DNA from: a virus
Length of the DNA: 41,682 nucleotides
Strand: one strand, 5' to 3'
IMG/VR virus record: IMGVR_UViG_3300028897_000222
Location: 1-41,682 of that record
Shown here: positions 17,568-24,539 of the stretch, in pieces
How positions within the stretch are numbered: the stretch's first letter is position 1
Layout: each line of letters starts with the position of its first letter
Made by a program: the position numbers and the translations under genes
The notes under the pieces: generated by a model
The model's input: the letters and a program-made list of their open reading frames with translations, nothing else
The model's database searches: none
Told to the model about the DNA's origin: nothing

Positions 17568-17765
17568 ATGGGTAATTTTTATAACCTATACCTAGAAACG
17601 CAATACCCAAACGCAAGCAAAAAAACGTTGGCACGAAAGATAGGCATTGATTCCAAAGTATTATCGGCCTTCATGCGTGGCGGTCAAAAGAAACGTCTGA
17701 AATATGCACACGAGCGCAAACTGTGTGAATTTGCAGGCGTGAATACAAGAGAATTGTATAGATAG
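17568..17765 (+). CDS. Small HTH DNA-binding protein
   Basis: 65 residues. ASKKTLARKIGIDSKVLSAF reads as helix-turn-helix (helix 2 TLARKIG, turn, recognition helix SKVLSAFMRG), with basic residues behind it. It could be a late or early regulator. It is followed at once by a strong inverted repeat (17765-17842) that may be its target or its transcript's structured 3' end. Confidence 0.55.
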   Translation: MGNFYNLYLETQYPNASKKTLARKIGIDSKVLSAFMRGGQKKRLKYAHERKLCEFAGVNTRELYR

Positions 17766-17842
17766 CTTGCCACAGAAACCAGGTTCCAGGCTAACGCATT
17801 TGCAAGCACGATGGGACGGGGTTTTTCCCAACTGTGGCAAGC
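17765..17842 (+). ncRNA. Structured intergenic element closed by a perfect 11-bp stem
   Basis: GCTTGCCACAG (17765-17775) pairs perfectly with CTGTGGCAAGC (17832-17842). The 56 bases between contain GGTTCCAGG, CGCATTTGC and GGGACGGGG, with further short pairings such as AAACC with GGTTT. No T-run follows, so it is not a standard terminator. It is tRNA-sized but lacks a recognisable cloverleaf. It may be a structured RNA, a processed 3' end, or a protein-binding site. Confidence 0.5.
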
Positions 17843-17852
17843 CTAGAAATAT

Positions 17853-18077
17853 ATGAAAAAAGAAACTGATCATAGCGATTTCATGTTTACATTGGTTGCC
17901 CAATATGACCCCGCGCAGGGCATCATATTTAGATGGCTTGCAAACCATATCTATTTCGGGATGGACAAGGAGACCGCAAACGATGTGTTTGTGGAACTCA
18001 AGGATGCCGCCATAGAGATAATGAAAGAACGCGGGTTGGTGGCGAACCGAGACGGGCAATTCTACGGACTGCACTAG
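17853..18077 (+). CDS. Small protein of unknown function
   Basis: 74 residues, mostly helical with mixed charge, ending NRDGQFYGLH. No motif recognised. It is the first gene after the structured element and abuts the next gene. Confidence 0.5.
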   Translation: MKKETDHSDFMFTLVAQYDPAQGIIFRWLANHIYFGMDKETANDVFVELKDAAIEIMKERGLVANRDGQFYGLH

Positions 18078-18078
18078 C

Positions 18079-18429
18079 ATGGGTGACCAAGCATACAAGC
18101 AACGGCATAAGGCGCAGGGGTTGTGCCGGGAGTGTGGCAGAAAGGCGATACCCGGCGAGTCACGCTGCGGGTTACACAACACGAATCACCGCAGGCAATG
18201 CAAAACATGGCGGGAGAATAACGTAGAAAAGTACAGGGAGTATGGCAGGCAAATGCTCATTTCCCGTCAACGGGAAGGCAGATGCAAGCATTGCGGTAAA
18301 CCGTTAGACCCAGAGGTCGATGAAGGCTTCAAAAATTGTGTGAATTGCAGACTGCAACTTTACAGGTTGCGAGGCGTAAACCCAATGGGAGTAAACAATG
18401 ATATTATTGGAAAGGAAGGTTCCATCTAA
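18079..18429 (+). CDS. Zinc-ribbon protein with several CxxC pairs
   Basis: 116 residues with four Cys pairs: CRECGRKA, CGLH, CKHCGKPL and CVNC, and an internal RENNVEKYREYGRQ repeat like the N-terminal repeats of phage HNH proteins. It lacks the catalytic DH, so it may be a degenerate HNH-family or simply nucleic-acid-binding protein. A palindrome copy (18261-18276) is translated as SRQREG between two zinc motifs. Confidence 0.5.
   Translation: MGDQAYKQRHKAQGLCRECGRKAIPGESRCGLHNTNHRRQCKTWRENNVEKYREYGRQMLISRQREGRCKHCGKPLDPEVDEGFKNCVNCRLQLYRLRGVNPMGVNNDIIGKEGSI
18261..18276. repeat. Dispersed palindrome, copy 3 (GTCAAC centre)
   Basis: TTCCCGTCAACGGGAA, a perfect member, in frame inside the zinc-ribbon gene 18079-18429. 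Confidence 0.9.
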
Positions 18430-19279
18430 TTTCAATCTATTTTTATTTAGTGATGAACATATAGGTAATCGGTCATTTTCGTGGGATGGATGGAATAAGT
18501 TGGTAGACATGATGTTGTCCCCATATGATGGTTTGCCTGCCCGTGTCAATTTTGGAGTTGACGGTGGTGATTTTGCAGAATCAATTTACTTAGATGACCC
18601 TCGTTTTGAACCTGAATTTCATGTATTACCAGATGGCAAAGAGGTTAAAATTCCCTCTGCTTTTAAACAAGTTGAAGAAGGCGTACAAATGCGATTGCCC
18701 ATAGCAGATAGACTTGTAACTGTATTGGAGGGGAATCACCCAATGAAATTATGGCGGATTGGTAATATGACTCAAGAGTTGTGTAAACGATTAAATGTTA
18801 AATATGGCACTTGGAGTTGCAAAATAACATGGAAAGATAAACACGGAAAGCCATTATTTAAAAGCTATCATACCCATGGTAAAAAATTAATAAAAAGTGG
18901 AGCTAAAGACCCAAAACAACGAATCAATAATATGCGTCTTTCCCTAAAAGAACATCTAAGATACAAATTTGCCGATACAATGCTTATGTGTAAATCTCAC
19001 ACTCATTTATTGCTAGTCTGTAAACCAGAATCAGAACTTTACCTAACCGATGATGGCGCCAAAATAAAACAGAACTATACATCCGTTAATCAAACAGACA
19101 AATTCATACATTCTGACCAAAGATTTTATGTTAATACAGGCTCTTTCCTTAGATTATATGGCGTGATGGGAGCTAGTTCCTATGCTGAAATAGCTGAATA
19201 TGACCCCATACAAATAGGATTTGCAATAGCAAAAATAAGAGACAGAAAATTGATTGATGTAGATGAGGTGCCTCTATAA
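18398..19279 (+). CDS. Calcineurin-like metallophosphoesterase
   Basis: 293 residues. The metal ligands of the family are present in order: DEH (Asp19, His21), GGD (Asp58), GNH (Asn113, His114), a HTHG segment (158-161) and SHTH (201-203). Phage enzymes of this kind act on nucleic acids or nucleotides as phosphodiesterases. It overlaps the previous gene by 32 bases and is coupled (TAATG) to a mini zinc ribbon. Its last codons (DVDEVPL) are repeated at the end of that next ORF. Confidence 0.85.
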   Translation: MILLERKVPSNFNLFLFSDEHIGNRSFSWDGWNKLVDMMLSPYDGLPARVNFGVDGGDFAESIYLDDPRFEPEFHVLPDGKEVKIPSAFKQVEEGVQMRLPIADRLVTVLEGNHPMKLWRIGNMTQELCKRLNVKYGTWSCKITWKDKHGKPLFKSYHTHGKKLIKSGAKDPKQRINNMRLSLKEHLRYKFADTMLMCKSHTHLLLVCKPESELYLTDDGAKIKQNYTSVNQTDKFIHSDQRFYVNTGSFLRLYGVMGASSYAEIAEYDPIQIGFAIAKIRDRKLIDVDEVPL

Positions 19280-19404
19280 TGAGAACATGCCCACGTTGCG
19301 GATGGACAATGCAGTTAGAGAATGACACTTATATGTGCATAATGTGCGGATTTAAGACCATTTTAAGCGGCAACTGGAGAGACATAGATGAGGTGCCACT
19401 ATGA
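19279..19404 (+). CDS. Mini zinc-ribbon protein 1 (41 aa)
   Basis: ATG 19279 overlaps the metallophosphoesterase stop. CPRCGWTM...YMCIMCGFK gives two CxxC pairs 14 residues apart, a complete zinc ribbon. The C-terminus (DIDEVPL) repeats that of the upstream gene, also at DNA level. A near-identical mini ribbon follows the next gene. Confidence 0.6.
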   Translation: MRTCPRCGWTMQLENDTYMCIMCGFKTILSGNWRDIDEVPL

Positions 19405-19760
19405 CGCATGAAGATGCAACAAAATGGTTGCATAGATTTTATAGGGCAATGAAACAACCACAAGTACGTGCCCGAATCAAGCGTGATATGAAATACGGAG
19501 AATATGATGATCTTGATAGCTGCAAGAATCCAGACAAAACATTTACTGGGCTCCATGACCCATTCGATAATGTATGTAGAATTTCCCTGAACCCAAACAA
19601 GCGTAGGGCGGGTGGTATTGTCAGAGCCGTAATACATGAGTTATTACACGAGGTAGAAAATGACAAACCGCATACATGGATAAACCCGATGGAACTAGCT
19701 ATTTATGAGGCATTATCAGACAGACAATTAACCAACTTGATGAAAAAGGTATTTAGATGA
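19401..19760 (+). CDS. HExxH zinc metallopeptidase-like protein
   Basis: 119 residues. HELLHE (His79, Glu80, His83) lies in a helix preceded by IVRAVI, as in small ImmA/SprT-like peptidases; a later Glu (about 98-103, ELAIYEAL) could be the third ligand. It might cleave a host or phage regulator, or act as a DNA-associated protease. It overlaps the mini ribbons on both sides, which suggests they work with it. Confidence 0.65.
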   Translation: MTHEDATKWLHRFYRAMKQPQVRARIKRDMKYGEYDDLDSCKNPDKTFTGLHDPFDNVCRISLNPNKRRAGGIVRAVIHELLHEVENDKPHTWINPMELAIYEALSDRQLTNLMKKVFR

Positions 19761-19846
19761 CTTTACCAGAGTGTCCAATGTGTGGGTGGTTCATGACAAG
19801 GACAAGCACTGGATATGTTTGCGGAATTTGTGGGTATAGGTATTAA
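19757..19846 (+). CDS. Mini zinc-ribbon protein 2 (29 aa)
   Basis: ATG 19757 overlaps the peptidase stop. CPMCGWFM...YVCGICGYRY matches mini ribbon 1 closely, so these are paralogues. It ends the rightward gene group; the converging leftward operon ends 82 bases on. Confidence 0.55.
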   Translation: MTLPECPMCGWFMTRTSTGYVCGICGYRY

Positions 19847-19928
19847 GGTTGCTTCATAAACCTAAAAGTTAGCACTTGACATCACAGCACAATAACCGTA
19901 GTTTCGTTATGTGTTACTCACGTTTTTG

Positions 19929-20123
19929 TCATTTACCCACAAGAAGGATTTGTTTGGCCTTATCCCACCAATCCCAATCTGTGCCCAATAGAGTTTTTTC
20001 ATCTAATTGCCTGATTTCGCCTAACCGTCTCTCCAACTCTTCCTCATCAATGGCTTTCAATTCAGGATGATAAATGGTAATATCTCTATCATCCGGAAGT
20101 TCCATAATCACATATTTTTCCAT
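19929..20123 (-). CDS. Small acidic protein, last gene of leftward operon
   Basis: 64 residues, GGAGG 8 bases before the ATG. Mostly acidic helix with a C-terminal DWDWWDKAKQI segment. Not recognised. The 82-base gap to the converging gene shows no convincing terminator. Confidence 0.55.
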   Translation of the reverse strand: MEKYVIMELPDDRDITIYHPELKAIDEEELERRLGEIRQLDEKTLLGTDWDWWDKAKQILLVGK

Positions 20124-20176
20124 CTCATTCCTCCCACTTCCGTACCGTCTAACTCAATAATATCCCGAATATTCAT
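20108..20176 (-). CDS. Possible 22-residue ORF overlapping the next start
   Basis: ATG 20176 follows GAGGGG and reads 22 codons, stopping inside the next gene. Its last codons contain the ribosome site of that gene, so it may couple translation. Doubtful as a functional protein. Confidence 0.25.
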   Translation of the reverse strand: MNIRDIIELDGTEVGGMRWKNM

Positions 20177-20197
20177 CCCCTCAACCTCTCTCTTTGC

Positions 20198-20851
20198 TCA
20201 CTGAGTATTTTTCATTTCCTCATTCAATTGTGGTATGGCATCCTGCAACGCTTTTGCCACTTTGTCTGAGTTGGTTTTCGTTATCTCATTTGCATGTGTT
20301 ACGCCCCCGACCGCTCCCAGTATTGCGTAATATCGCTCCTCGCCTTTCTTTTCGTCTATGGCTTTCAGGCTTTTCTTGAGCGCCTGAAATTTCTTTATGA
20401 CGGCGGGAGCTATCAGGGTGTCTTTCCCGCCAACGGGAACGGGGTCTTTCTTTTCGGGTTTGTGCTGCCCTACCTCCCCGTCCGTATCTTCCTCTGTGAC
20501 AATGCCCAGAAACCCTCCAAGGGCATAGCGGCGAAAATAGGTGACTATCTTTCCCAATTCTTGCGGGTCCTGCTTGGCGGGCGTCATACCGAAAAACGCC
20601 TTAATCCACTGCCCCGACTCGTGCGCTATGGTGGTAGATACCCCCACCTGCCCCTCGTGCGTGTCAGGGGCTTGTATGACGGCGAGACCGTGCTTTTTGA
20701 GCAGGGGGCGGGTTTGTTCCCACACGGAGTGGAGAGAGGCGTACTTTGAGTGATAGAAGGGATTCTCGCTATCCATCTTCACAGGTTTGATTTCCGCCTG
20801 AAGTGCTATCAGGGCGGCGGTGAGTTCGGTTATTTCTTGGGATTGTTCCAT
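20198..20851 (-). CDS. erf: ERF-family single-strand annealing protein
   Basis: 217 residues. The core (NPFYHSKYASLHSVWEQTRP, LLKKHGLAV, then TTIAHESGQWI and a VTYFRRYALGGFLGI helix followed by an acidic EEDTDGE) is diagnostic of the ERF superfamily of phage recombinases, which anneal complementary single strands during recombination and genome circularisation. It pairs with SSB and a RecB/Cas4-like nuclease upstream in the same operon. A palindrome copy (20424-20439) is translated as PVPVGGKD in the linker after the core. Confidence 0.9.
   Translation of the reverse strand: MEQSQEITELTAALIALQAEIKPVKMDSENPFYHSKYASLHSVWEQTRPLLKKHGLAVIQAPDTHEGQVGVSTTIAHESGQWIKAFFGMTPAKQDPQELGKIVTYFRRYALGGFLGIVTEEDTDGEVGQHKPEKKDPVPVGGKDTLIAPAVIKKFQALKKSLKAIDEKKGEERYYAILGAVGGVTHANEITKTNSDKVAKALQDAIPQLNEEMKNTQ
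20424..20439. repeat. Dispersed palindrome, copy 4 (GCCAAC centre)
   Basis: TTCCCGCCAACGGGAA inside the ERF gene, in the linker between the conserved core and C-terminal part, where an insertion would be tolerated. Confidence 0.9.
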
Positions 20852-21069
20852 TATTTTTGCTCCTTCGCAAATGAATCATTGAAATCTATACCCCACTTTT
20901 TACAAAACTTTTTAGCACCATTACGGTCTGTATCCCTAATAAATCGTGTTGGAAATCGCAATCGCGACCCCTGATAATATCTATCTATTACCCAAGAAAT
21001 ACGATAAGTTTGATACCCAATGCTTTGACAAGAATGTCCATAACTCTTGTTTGGAGTATATCGCCCCAT
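20851..21069 (-). CDS. Small basic protein between SSB and ERF
   Basis: 72 residues from ATG 21069, which has AAGGGAG just upstream; an earlier in-frame ATG would overlap SSB. Arg/Tyr-rich start (YGHSCQSIGYQTYRISW) and a C-terminal RDTDRNGAKKFCKKWGI helix. Not recognised; basic character and place in the recombination operon suggest DNA binding. Confidence 0.55.
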   Translation of the reverse strand: MGRYTPNKSYGHSCQSIGYQTYRISWVIDRYYQGSRLRFPTRFIRDTDRNGAKKFCKKWGIDFNDSFAKEQK

Positions 21070-21070
21070 A

Positions 21071-21409
21071 TTATTCTCCCTTATTGCCAAGCATCTGCAT
21101 AACTTGGGCAACTATTTCTGTTGTGTATCGCTTGACCCCCTCGCGGTCTTCCCATGAGCGCGTCTGCAGGCGCCCCTCAATGTAGACCTGAGACCCCTTG
21201 CGCAGATACTCCCCGCATATTTCCCCGAGGCGGGCCCAGGCAACGATGTTTATATATTCAACTTTTTCTTGTTGCTGTCCATCTTTATCTTTATACTTAT
21301 CATTACACGCTATTGAAAAATTACAAACCGCAGTCCCGCTTGCTGTGTACCGTAAATTCGGTTGGTCTGTGCAATTACCAATGCCTATCCATTTATTTAC
21401 TGATGCCAT
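21071..21409 (-). CDS. ssb: Single-stranded DNA-binding protein
   Basis: 112 residues from ATG 21409 (MASVNKWIGIGNC), chosen because it starts the OB fold and has GGAGG upstream. The OB-fold signature is clear: RYTASGTAVCNFSIACND, then EYINIVAWARLGEIC, YLRKGSQVYIEGRLQTRSWE and EIVAQVMQML. It binds ssDNA in replication and recombination. The acidic C-terminal tip (DDDIPF in host SSBs) is missing, so recruitment of host partners is probably lost. Confidence 0.93.
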   Translation of the reverse strand: MASVNKWIGIGNCTDQPNLRYTASGTAVCNFSIACNDKYKDKDGQQQEKVEYINIVAWARLGEICGEYLRKGSQVYIEGRLQTRSWEDREGVKRYTTEIVAQVMQMLGNKGE

Positions 21410-21438
21410 TACACATGCCTCCATCAACCACGATTTTT

Positions 21439-22323
21439 TTACTTGGCACTTATTTCCTCCTTATACTGCCTACAAAACGGGCGGGCGGCACAATATTCCT
21501 CACACCGCACGGATTGCCCAGGTCTCTCCTCAATATATATTCCTGTTGGTGAAGTTAAATTTATTATCATCCAATCTTCTGCTTCTTTTTTGCTATTAAG
21601 CACTCGTAATGCCGACTTTCTGCCTTTCCTCATAACTGCCCATGTTGTATCCCTTACCCAACGGTCTTCCCTGGAGCATGGTGGCAATTCTTCATCGGGC
21701 GATTCAAGTGCTTTCTTGTATATGGATATGCGGTTACGTAGAAAATCTGAGGACTGATTATCACTCCATATTGGTACGTCAACTATGTGCAATGGGATGG
21801 GTGGGTATTTCTTGTCGGTCTTTGCCTTGTTCTTTTGCCAATCCCGAAAGCGCAGAATAGAGCGCAAGCGGTCAATCTTTAGGGCAAAATTGCATCGAGC
21901 GGCGTAGGCATAGCAATTGAGCTGTTGCTCCCACTCGTCCCGCCCCCCGAATATGTAAGACCACACGCTCGTGCGCTTGTAATCGTAAAGGGTAAATGGG
22001 TGATAGAGGTCGAGGCGCATGTAGATAGTCCAGTTATCTAGTGTTAGCGACATGGGGACTTCCTTGATAACGTTCCACATGTTCGTATCCTCAAGCACCT
22101 TGTGGTCGGCTATGCCGTCCAGGGCCCAGGCACGGTCACTTGCGTCCTCTTCTATCTCATCATCATGGCGAGCCATGAGTAGGGCTATCTGTGGGGGCAT
22201 AAGCAATTTTGTGAGACCCACATGCTTTGGGGTGAACTTGAATTTGCGCTCAAGGCCGAGAGATTCGCCTAATAGAGCACGATAGATAGGTTCTGGTAGG
22301 TTATGTTTGTTTGTGACTAGCAT
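21439..22323 (-). CDS. Cas4/RecB-like PD-(D/E)XK exonuclease with Fe-S cysteines
   Basis: 294 residues. The nuclease motif is visible as Asp105 and DYK (Asp114, Lys116), followed by an EQQLNCYAY helix that carries the QxxxY motif. Four Cys (216, 274, 278, 284: CEEYC-x5-C near the end) are spaced as in Cas4/AddB-type nucleases that bind a 4Fe-4S cluster. It would resect DNA ends so that the ERF protein can anneal the strands, the role of an exonuclease-annealase pair. Encoded directly upstream of SSB and ERF. Confidence 0.82.
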   Translation of the reverse strand: MLVTNKHNLPEPIYRALLGESLGLERKFKFTPKHVGLTKLLMPPQIALLMARHDDEIEEDASDRAWALDGIADHKVLEDTNMWNVIKEVPMSLTLDNWTIYMRLDLYHPFTLYDYKRTSVWSYIFGGRDEWEQQLNCYAYAARCNFALKIDRLRSILRFRDWQKNKAKTDKKYPPIPLHIVDVPIWSDNQSSDFLRNRISIYKKALESPDEELPPCSREDRWVRDTTWAVMRKGRKSALRVLNSKKEAEDWMIINLTSPTGIYIEERPGQSVRCEEYCAARPFCRQYKEEISAK

Positions 22324-22770
22324 TTAACAAAACCATTCTCCAAAATTAAAGAATTGAATGGGACATTCCTCTAATATTTTTTGAAATTCCCCAATATTAT
22401 ATCTCCGCCCATATTCATCTATTATTTCTTTTTTTCGGGAATTTAACTTATCTAAACGATTACGTGGCATTGCCCATGTGAAGGATGCACAACTTTTAAC
22501 ACCTGTCTTTTTCTTTGGAGTGGATTTGTTGAAACCCAATTCTCGACCCGCAGAGGATTCTTCAATGGGTTCTTTTGCTGGTCTTTTGCCACATACTGGA
22601 CATCTATTATATTGACCAATACCATGGTGGACATTTTTAATGCCACCTTTCGTTAGAGTTGTTTTACAATCCCAACAATACCATCCAGCAGCAGAACGTT
22701 TACCAATATGATATTCTGGATCCATAGAATCGTAATCATCATCAGACAATAAATAGAAATTAGTTCCCAT
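22324..22770 (-). CDS. GTNxY-type phage protein with zinc motif
   Basis: About 148 residues. The start MGTNFYLLS, then HIGKRSAAGWYCWDC is typical of a widespread phage family that begins GTNYY and carries HIGKxSxGW. A CPVCGK pair follows the HxxG region, and the C-terminus has the WAMPRNRLDKL and EFQKILEECP helices. ATG 22776 lies closer to AGGAGG and could also be used (2 residues longer). Function unknown in the family. Confidence 0.6.
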   Translation of the reverse strand: MGTNFYLLSDDDYDSMDPEYHIGKRSAAGWYCWDCKTTLTKGGIKNVHHGIGQYNRCPVCGKRPAKEPIEESSAGRELGFNKSTPKKKTGVKSCASFTWAMPRNRLDKLNSRKKEIIDEYGRRYNIGEFQKILEECPIQFFNFGEWFC

Positions 22771-23023
22771 TACCATCTTTCCTCCTAGCAAGATATTTTC
22801 TCACCATCCCCAAAACTTTACTCCATACCTCCGTTTTCACATATGGAAACAGATACCCCACAACTTGAGCATAGAGCATTCGGCGCTCATCATCTGGTTG
22901 CGCCATTATCAAGTCTAGCACTTTTCCGTAGGCATTCACTGAGGGTGATGGTTTCTCCCGTGCTTCGGGCGATGCATCCAACATGCCTAACTCTCGTTGT
23001 ATGGTTGATGATACGGTGGACAT
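22760..23023 (-). CDS. Small helical protein
   Basis: 87 residues, AGGGGG before the ATG. Helical C-terminal half with basic end (GMVRKYLARRKDGNGN). Not recognised. It overlaps the next gene by up to 17 bases and shares 134 bases with another frame (22890-23099). Confidence 0.5.
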   Translation of the reverse strand: MSTVSSTIQRELGMLDASPEAREKPSPSVNAYGKVLDLIMAQPDDERRMLYAQVVGYLFPYVKTEVWSKVLGMVRKYLARRKDGNGN

Positions 23024-23099
23024 ACGTTATTTCCCCCTTTTCCGTGTGGTGGGTAATGTTTAGGAAGGATTTTCCGCAAACCGGGCAGATGGATTTCAT
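22890..23099 (-). CDS. Possible zinc-finger protein overlapping the previous gene
   Basis: 69 residues with AAGGGAG 7 bases before the ATG. CPVCGKSFLNITHH...HTTRVRHVGC gives a C2...H/C zinc-finger pattern, all within the part not shared with the other gene. Its 3' part overlaps gene 22760-23023 by 134 bases. The good ribosome site and finger favour a real gene, the overlap argues against it. Confidence 0.45.
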   Translation of the reverse strand: MKSICPVCGKSFLNITHHTEKGEITYVHRIINHTTRVRHVGCIARSTGETITLSECLRKSARLDNGATR

Positions 23100-23111
23100 C
23101 GCAGGCTCCCT

Positions 23112-23186
23112 TCATAGCAATATGATTAACACCGCAAACAACATCCCAAAACAAAAATAGATTAACCTCGTTACGTCTCTATACAT
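23112..23186 (-). CDS. Possible 24-residue membrane peptide
   Basis: ATG 23186 lies 7 bases after a palindrome copy and overlaps the end of gene 23171-23716. The peptide is one transmembrane helix (FCFGMLFAVLIILL) after a short charged start. Only GGGAAAAGA serves as ribosome site. Plausible but weakly supported. Confidence 0.35.
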   Translation of the reverse strand: MYRDVTRLIYFCFGMLFAVLIILL

Positions 23187-23716
23187 TTATCTTTTCCCGT
23201 TGACGGGAATAATTCCATCCTATTACGATTGCTTTTAACTTGGTTATGCCACAGGTGTATAGATTCATTGAGTTGTTTGACGCTCCAACCATTACATTCG
23301 TTATGCAAAATACTATATTCCAAAAAGTATGGGAGACCATCTTCATTGTGGAATAACCCATCAAACATTTCATATTGCTCTTCCGTGTCTTGTTCTTGCA
23401 AGAAACCACCAAGGACTCTCCCAATTTTACGTAGGATTTCTACGGACAATGTGTGATAACGAAAGGAAAGCATTGTGCTTATACCTAATGGTGTATTAAC
23501 TCGCATATCAACCCACATAGTTATATCTTGGTGTTCAGTTGCATGTGGATGTAAATTTGAATTTTCATTAAGCATAAATGTTACATAATAGCATGGTGTA
23601 TTCTCAAGGGCAGTTCGAATTGAAACTTTTTCAACTTTCAAATGATGTTCCAATACATTTTTAATATCACCTAAATTCCACCTATTGTTAATATAAAGTC
23701 TAGTGTCTACTCCCAT
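23171..23716 (-). CDS. Protein of unknown function (181 aa)
   Basis: ATG 23716 has AAAGGAG 8 bases upstream, and that site lies directly beside palindrome copy 6. Mixed alpha/beta, with LGDIKNVLEHHLKVEKV, TMWVDMRVNTP and LRKIGRVLGGFL segments; ends in FPSTGKDKCIET encoded by palindrome copy 5. Not recognised. Confidence 0.55.
   Translation of the reverse strand: MGVDTRLYINNRWNLGDIKNVLEHHLKVEKVSIRTALENTPCYYVTFMLNENSNLHPHATEHQDITMWVDMRVNTPLGISTMLSFRYHTLSVEILRKIGRVLGGFLQEQDTEEQYEMFDGLFHNEDGLPYFLEYSILHNECNGWSVKQLNESIHLWHNQVKSNRNRMELFPSTGKDKCIET
23194..23209. repeat. Dispersed palindrome, copy 5 (GTTGAC centre)
   Basis: TTCCCGTTGACGGGAA at the 3' end of gene 23171-23716, 7 bases upstream of a possible 24-residue membrane peptide. 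Confidence 0.9.
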
Positions 23717-24002
23717 TGTTATCTCCTTTCCCGTTGACGGGAATGCTCCTGAACAATGGGCACCAACGATTGTGGCGCCAGAAACCATATTCCCGCCTCT
23801 GATAATTCCACTCACTGGAAAGTATCCCATGGTAGGCGTGCGCCCACGCAAACAATTCGCTTGCTATGGGATCATACCCGTTAATGGGGTTTGACTGCAC
23901 CCTTGGCGTCCCGCCCCACAGGAGAGACATGGCAATGAACGTGGAGGCGATTATAGTCACGCTCAAGAGTAAAGTTGTTATGAATTCCCTGATAAACCTC
24001 AT
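23700..24002 (-). CDS. Membrane-anchored protein (100 aa)
   Basis: Start chosen at ATG 24002, coupled to the previous stop. One N-terminal transmembrane helix (about 6-28, TLLLSVTIIASTFIAMSLLW) is followed by an aromatic-rich soluble part. The last residues (SIPVNGKG) are encoded by palindrome copy 6. A half palindrome (AACGGGAA) abuts its start codon. Function unknown. Confidence 0.5.
   Translation of the reverse strand: MRFIREFITTLLLSVTIIASTFIAMSLLWGGTPRVQSNPINGYDPIASELFAWAHAYHGILSSEWNYQRREYGFWRHNRWCPLFRSIPVNGKGDNNGSRH
23728..23743. repeat. Dispersed palindrome, copy 6 (GTTGAC centre)
   Basis: TTCCCGTTGACGGGAA at the 3' end of gene 23700-24002 and directly upstream of the AAAGGAG ribosome site of the next leftward gene (start 23716). 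Confidence 0.9.
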
Positions 24003-24166
24003 TTCCCGTTGAGAATCTCCCACGCCTTTTCACATTTGAGTTGCCTGATGCCCCGCACGTTCTCATTCTTGAGACACACCCTCTCACCCCTATTGATATA
24101 GTGGCGACAAAGGCGCTCAGTCACGCGGGGACGGTTTCGCCTTTGCTTGCAAACGTAGGTGTTCAT
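23999..24166 (-). CDS. Small Arg- and Cys-rich protein (55 aa)
   Basis: ATG 24166 to TGA 23999, overlapping the next gene by 4 bases (ATGA). It has an Arg-rich start (CKQRRNRPRVTERLCRH) and four Cys that could bind zinc. Nucleic acid binding is likely from charge. An RNA-binding antiterminator role, as for lambda N, is only a thought from place and Arg-rich motif. Confidence 0.5.
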   Translation of the reverse strand: MNTYVCKQRRNRPRVTERLCRHYINRGERVCLKNENVRGIRQLKCEKAWEILNGK

Positions 24167-24435
24167 TGTTCTTTCTCTTTTGCTTTGGATAGGGCTTGTC
24201 TAGCTAATTCACTTACATCACTTTCTTTTCCATTATTATCAAGATATTTAATCATATCATCCAACGCCTCCACAAGCTCATCATGCATATTGACACAATG
24301 CACGATGTGTTTGGCGTTGGCTGTACCACTTGTGTTTTGACCCCCGCAATATGCAATTTCTCTTTCCTTTAAATCAAAAATTCTATCTGGGAAAAGATTA
24401 TTGCCCCGTTGCCACGGTGTAGGTGTATGTTTCAT
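24163..24435 (-). CDS. Phage early protein (DUF-type, 90 aa)
   Basis: First full-size gene of the leftward operon. It follows a pattern common in phage early regions: a HTPTPWQ start, an ANAKHIVHCVNMHDELVEALDD helix and a charged C-terminal helix. Function unknown in the family. The leader upstream is about 275 bases long and holds two tiny ORFs. Confidence 0.65.
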   Translation of the reverse strand: MKHTPTPWQRGNNLFPDRIFDLKEREIAYCGGQNTSGTANAKHIVHCVNMHDELVEALDDMIKYLDNNGKESDVSELARQALSKAKEKEQ

Positions 24436-24452
24436 GGCGTCCCTCTTTTTCG

Positions 24453-24473
24453 GATACCTTTTTATATTAAGGG
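24453..24473 (+). repeat. Switch-flanking repeat, left copy
   Basis: GATACCTTTTTATATTAAGGG. It matches 25089-25108 (GATACCTTTATATTATAGGG) apart from small indels. Both copies read in the same direction and flank the switch region. The core is partly palindromic (CCTTTATATTATAGG). Confidence 0.5.
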
Positions 24474-24539
24474 CCCCGCCCCGCAGGGAAGCTTAAGAGC
24501 GAGGCCCCAGTTAGGAGGTAAAGTTATGAATGAAAAAGG

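Noticed and set aside
17765-17842. tRNA gene
   Set aside because: The size and GGTTC suggest it, but there is no cloverleaf with anticodon arm and the closing stem is 11 bp.
19847-19928. Bidirectional terminator between converging operons
   Set aside because: Only a weak 5-bp ATAAC/GTTAT pairing and a GTG/CAC near a T5 run are visible; not enough to call.
23807-23821. TTCCACTCACTGGAA as a palindrome family member
   Set aside because: It has similar shape but different arms (TTCCA/TGGAA) and centre.
24003-24012. Fourteenth palindrome copy
   Set aside because: Only the left half TTCCCGTTGA is present; the right arm is replaced by GAATCTCCC. Kept as a half site only.
24471-24507. GC-rich hairpin GGGCC...GGCCC in the leftward leader as terminator
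   Set aside because: No T-run follows on either strand, and the pairing core is only 5 bp.
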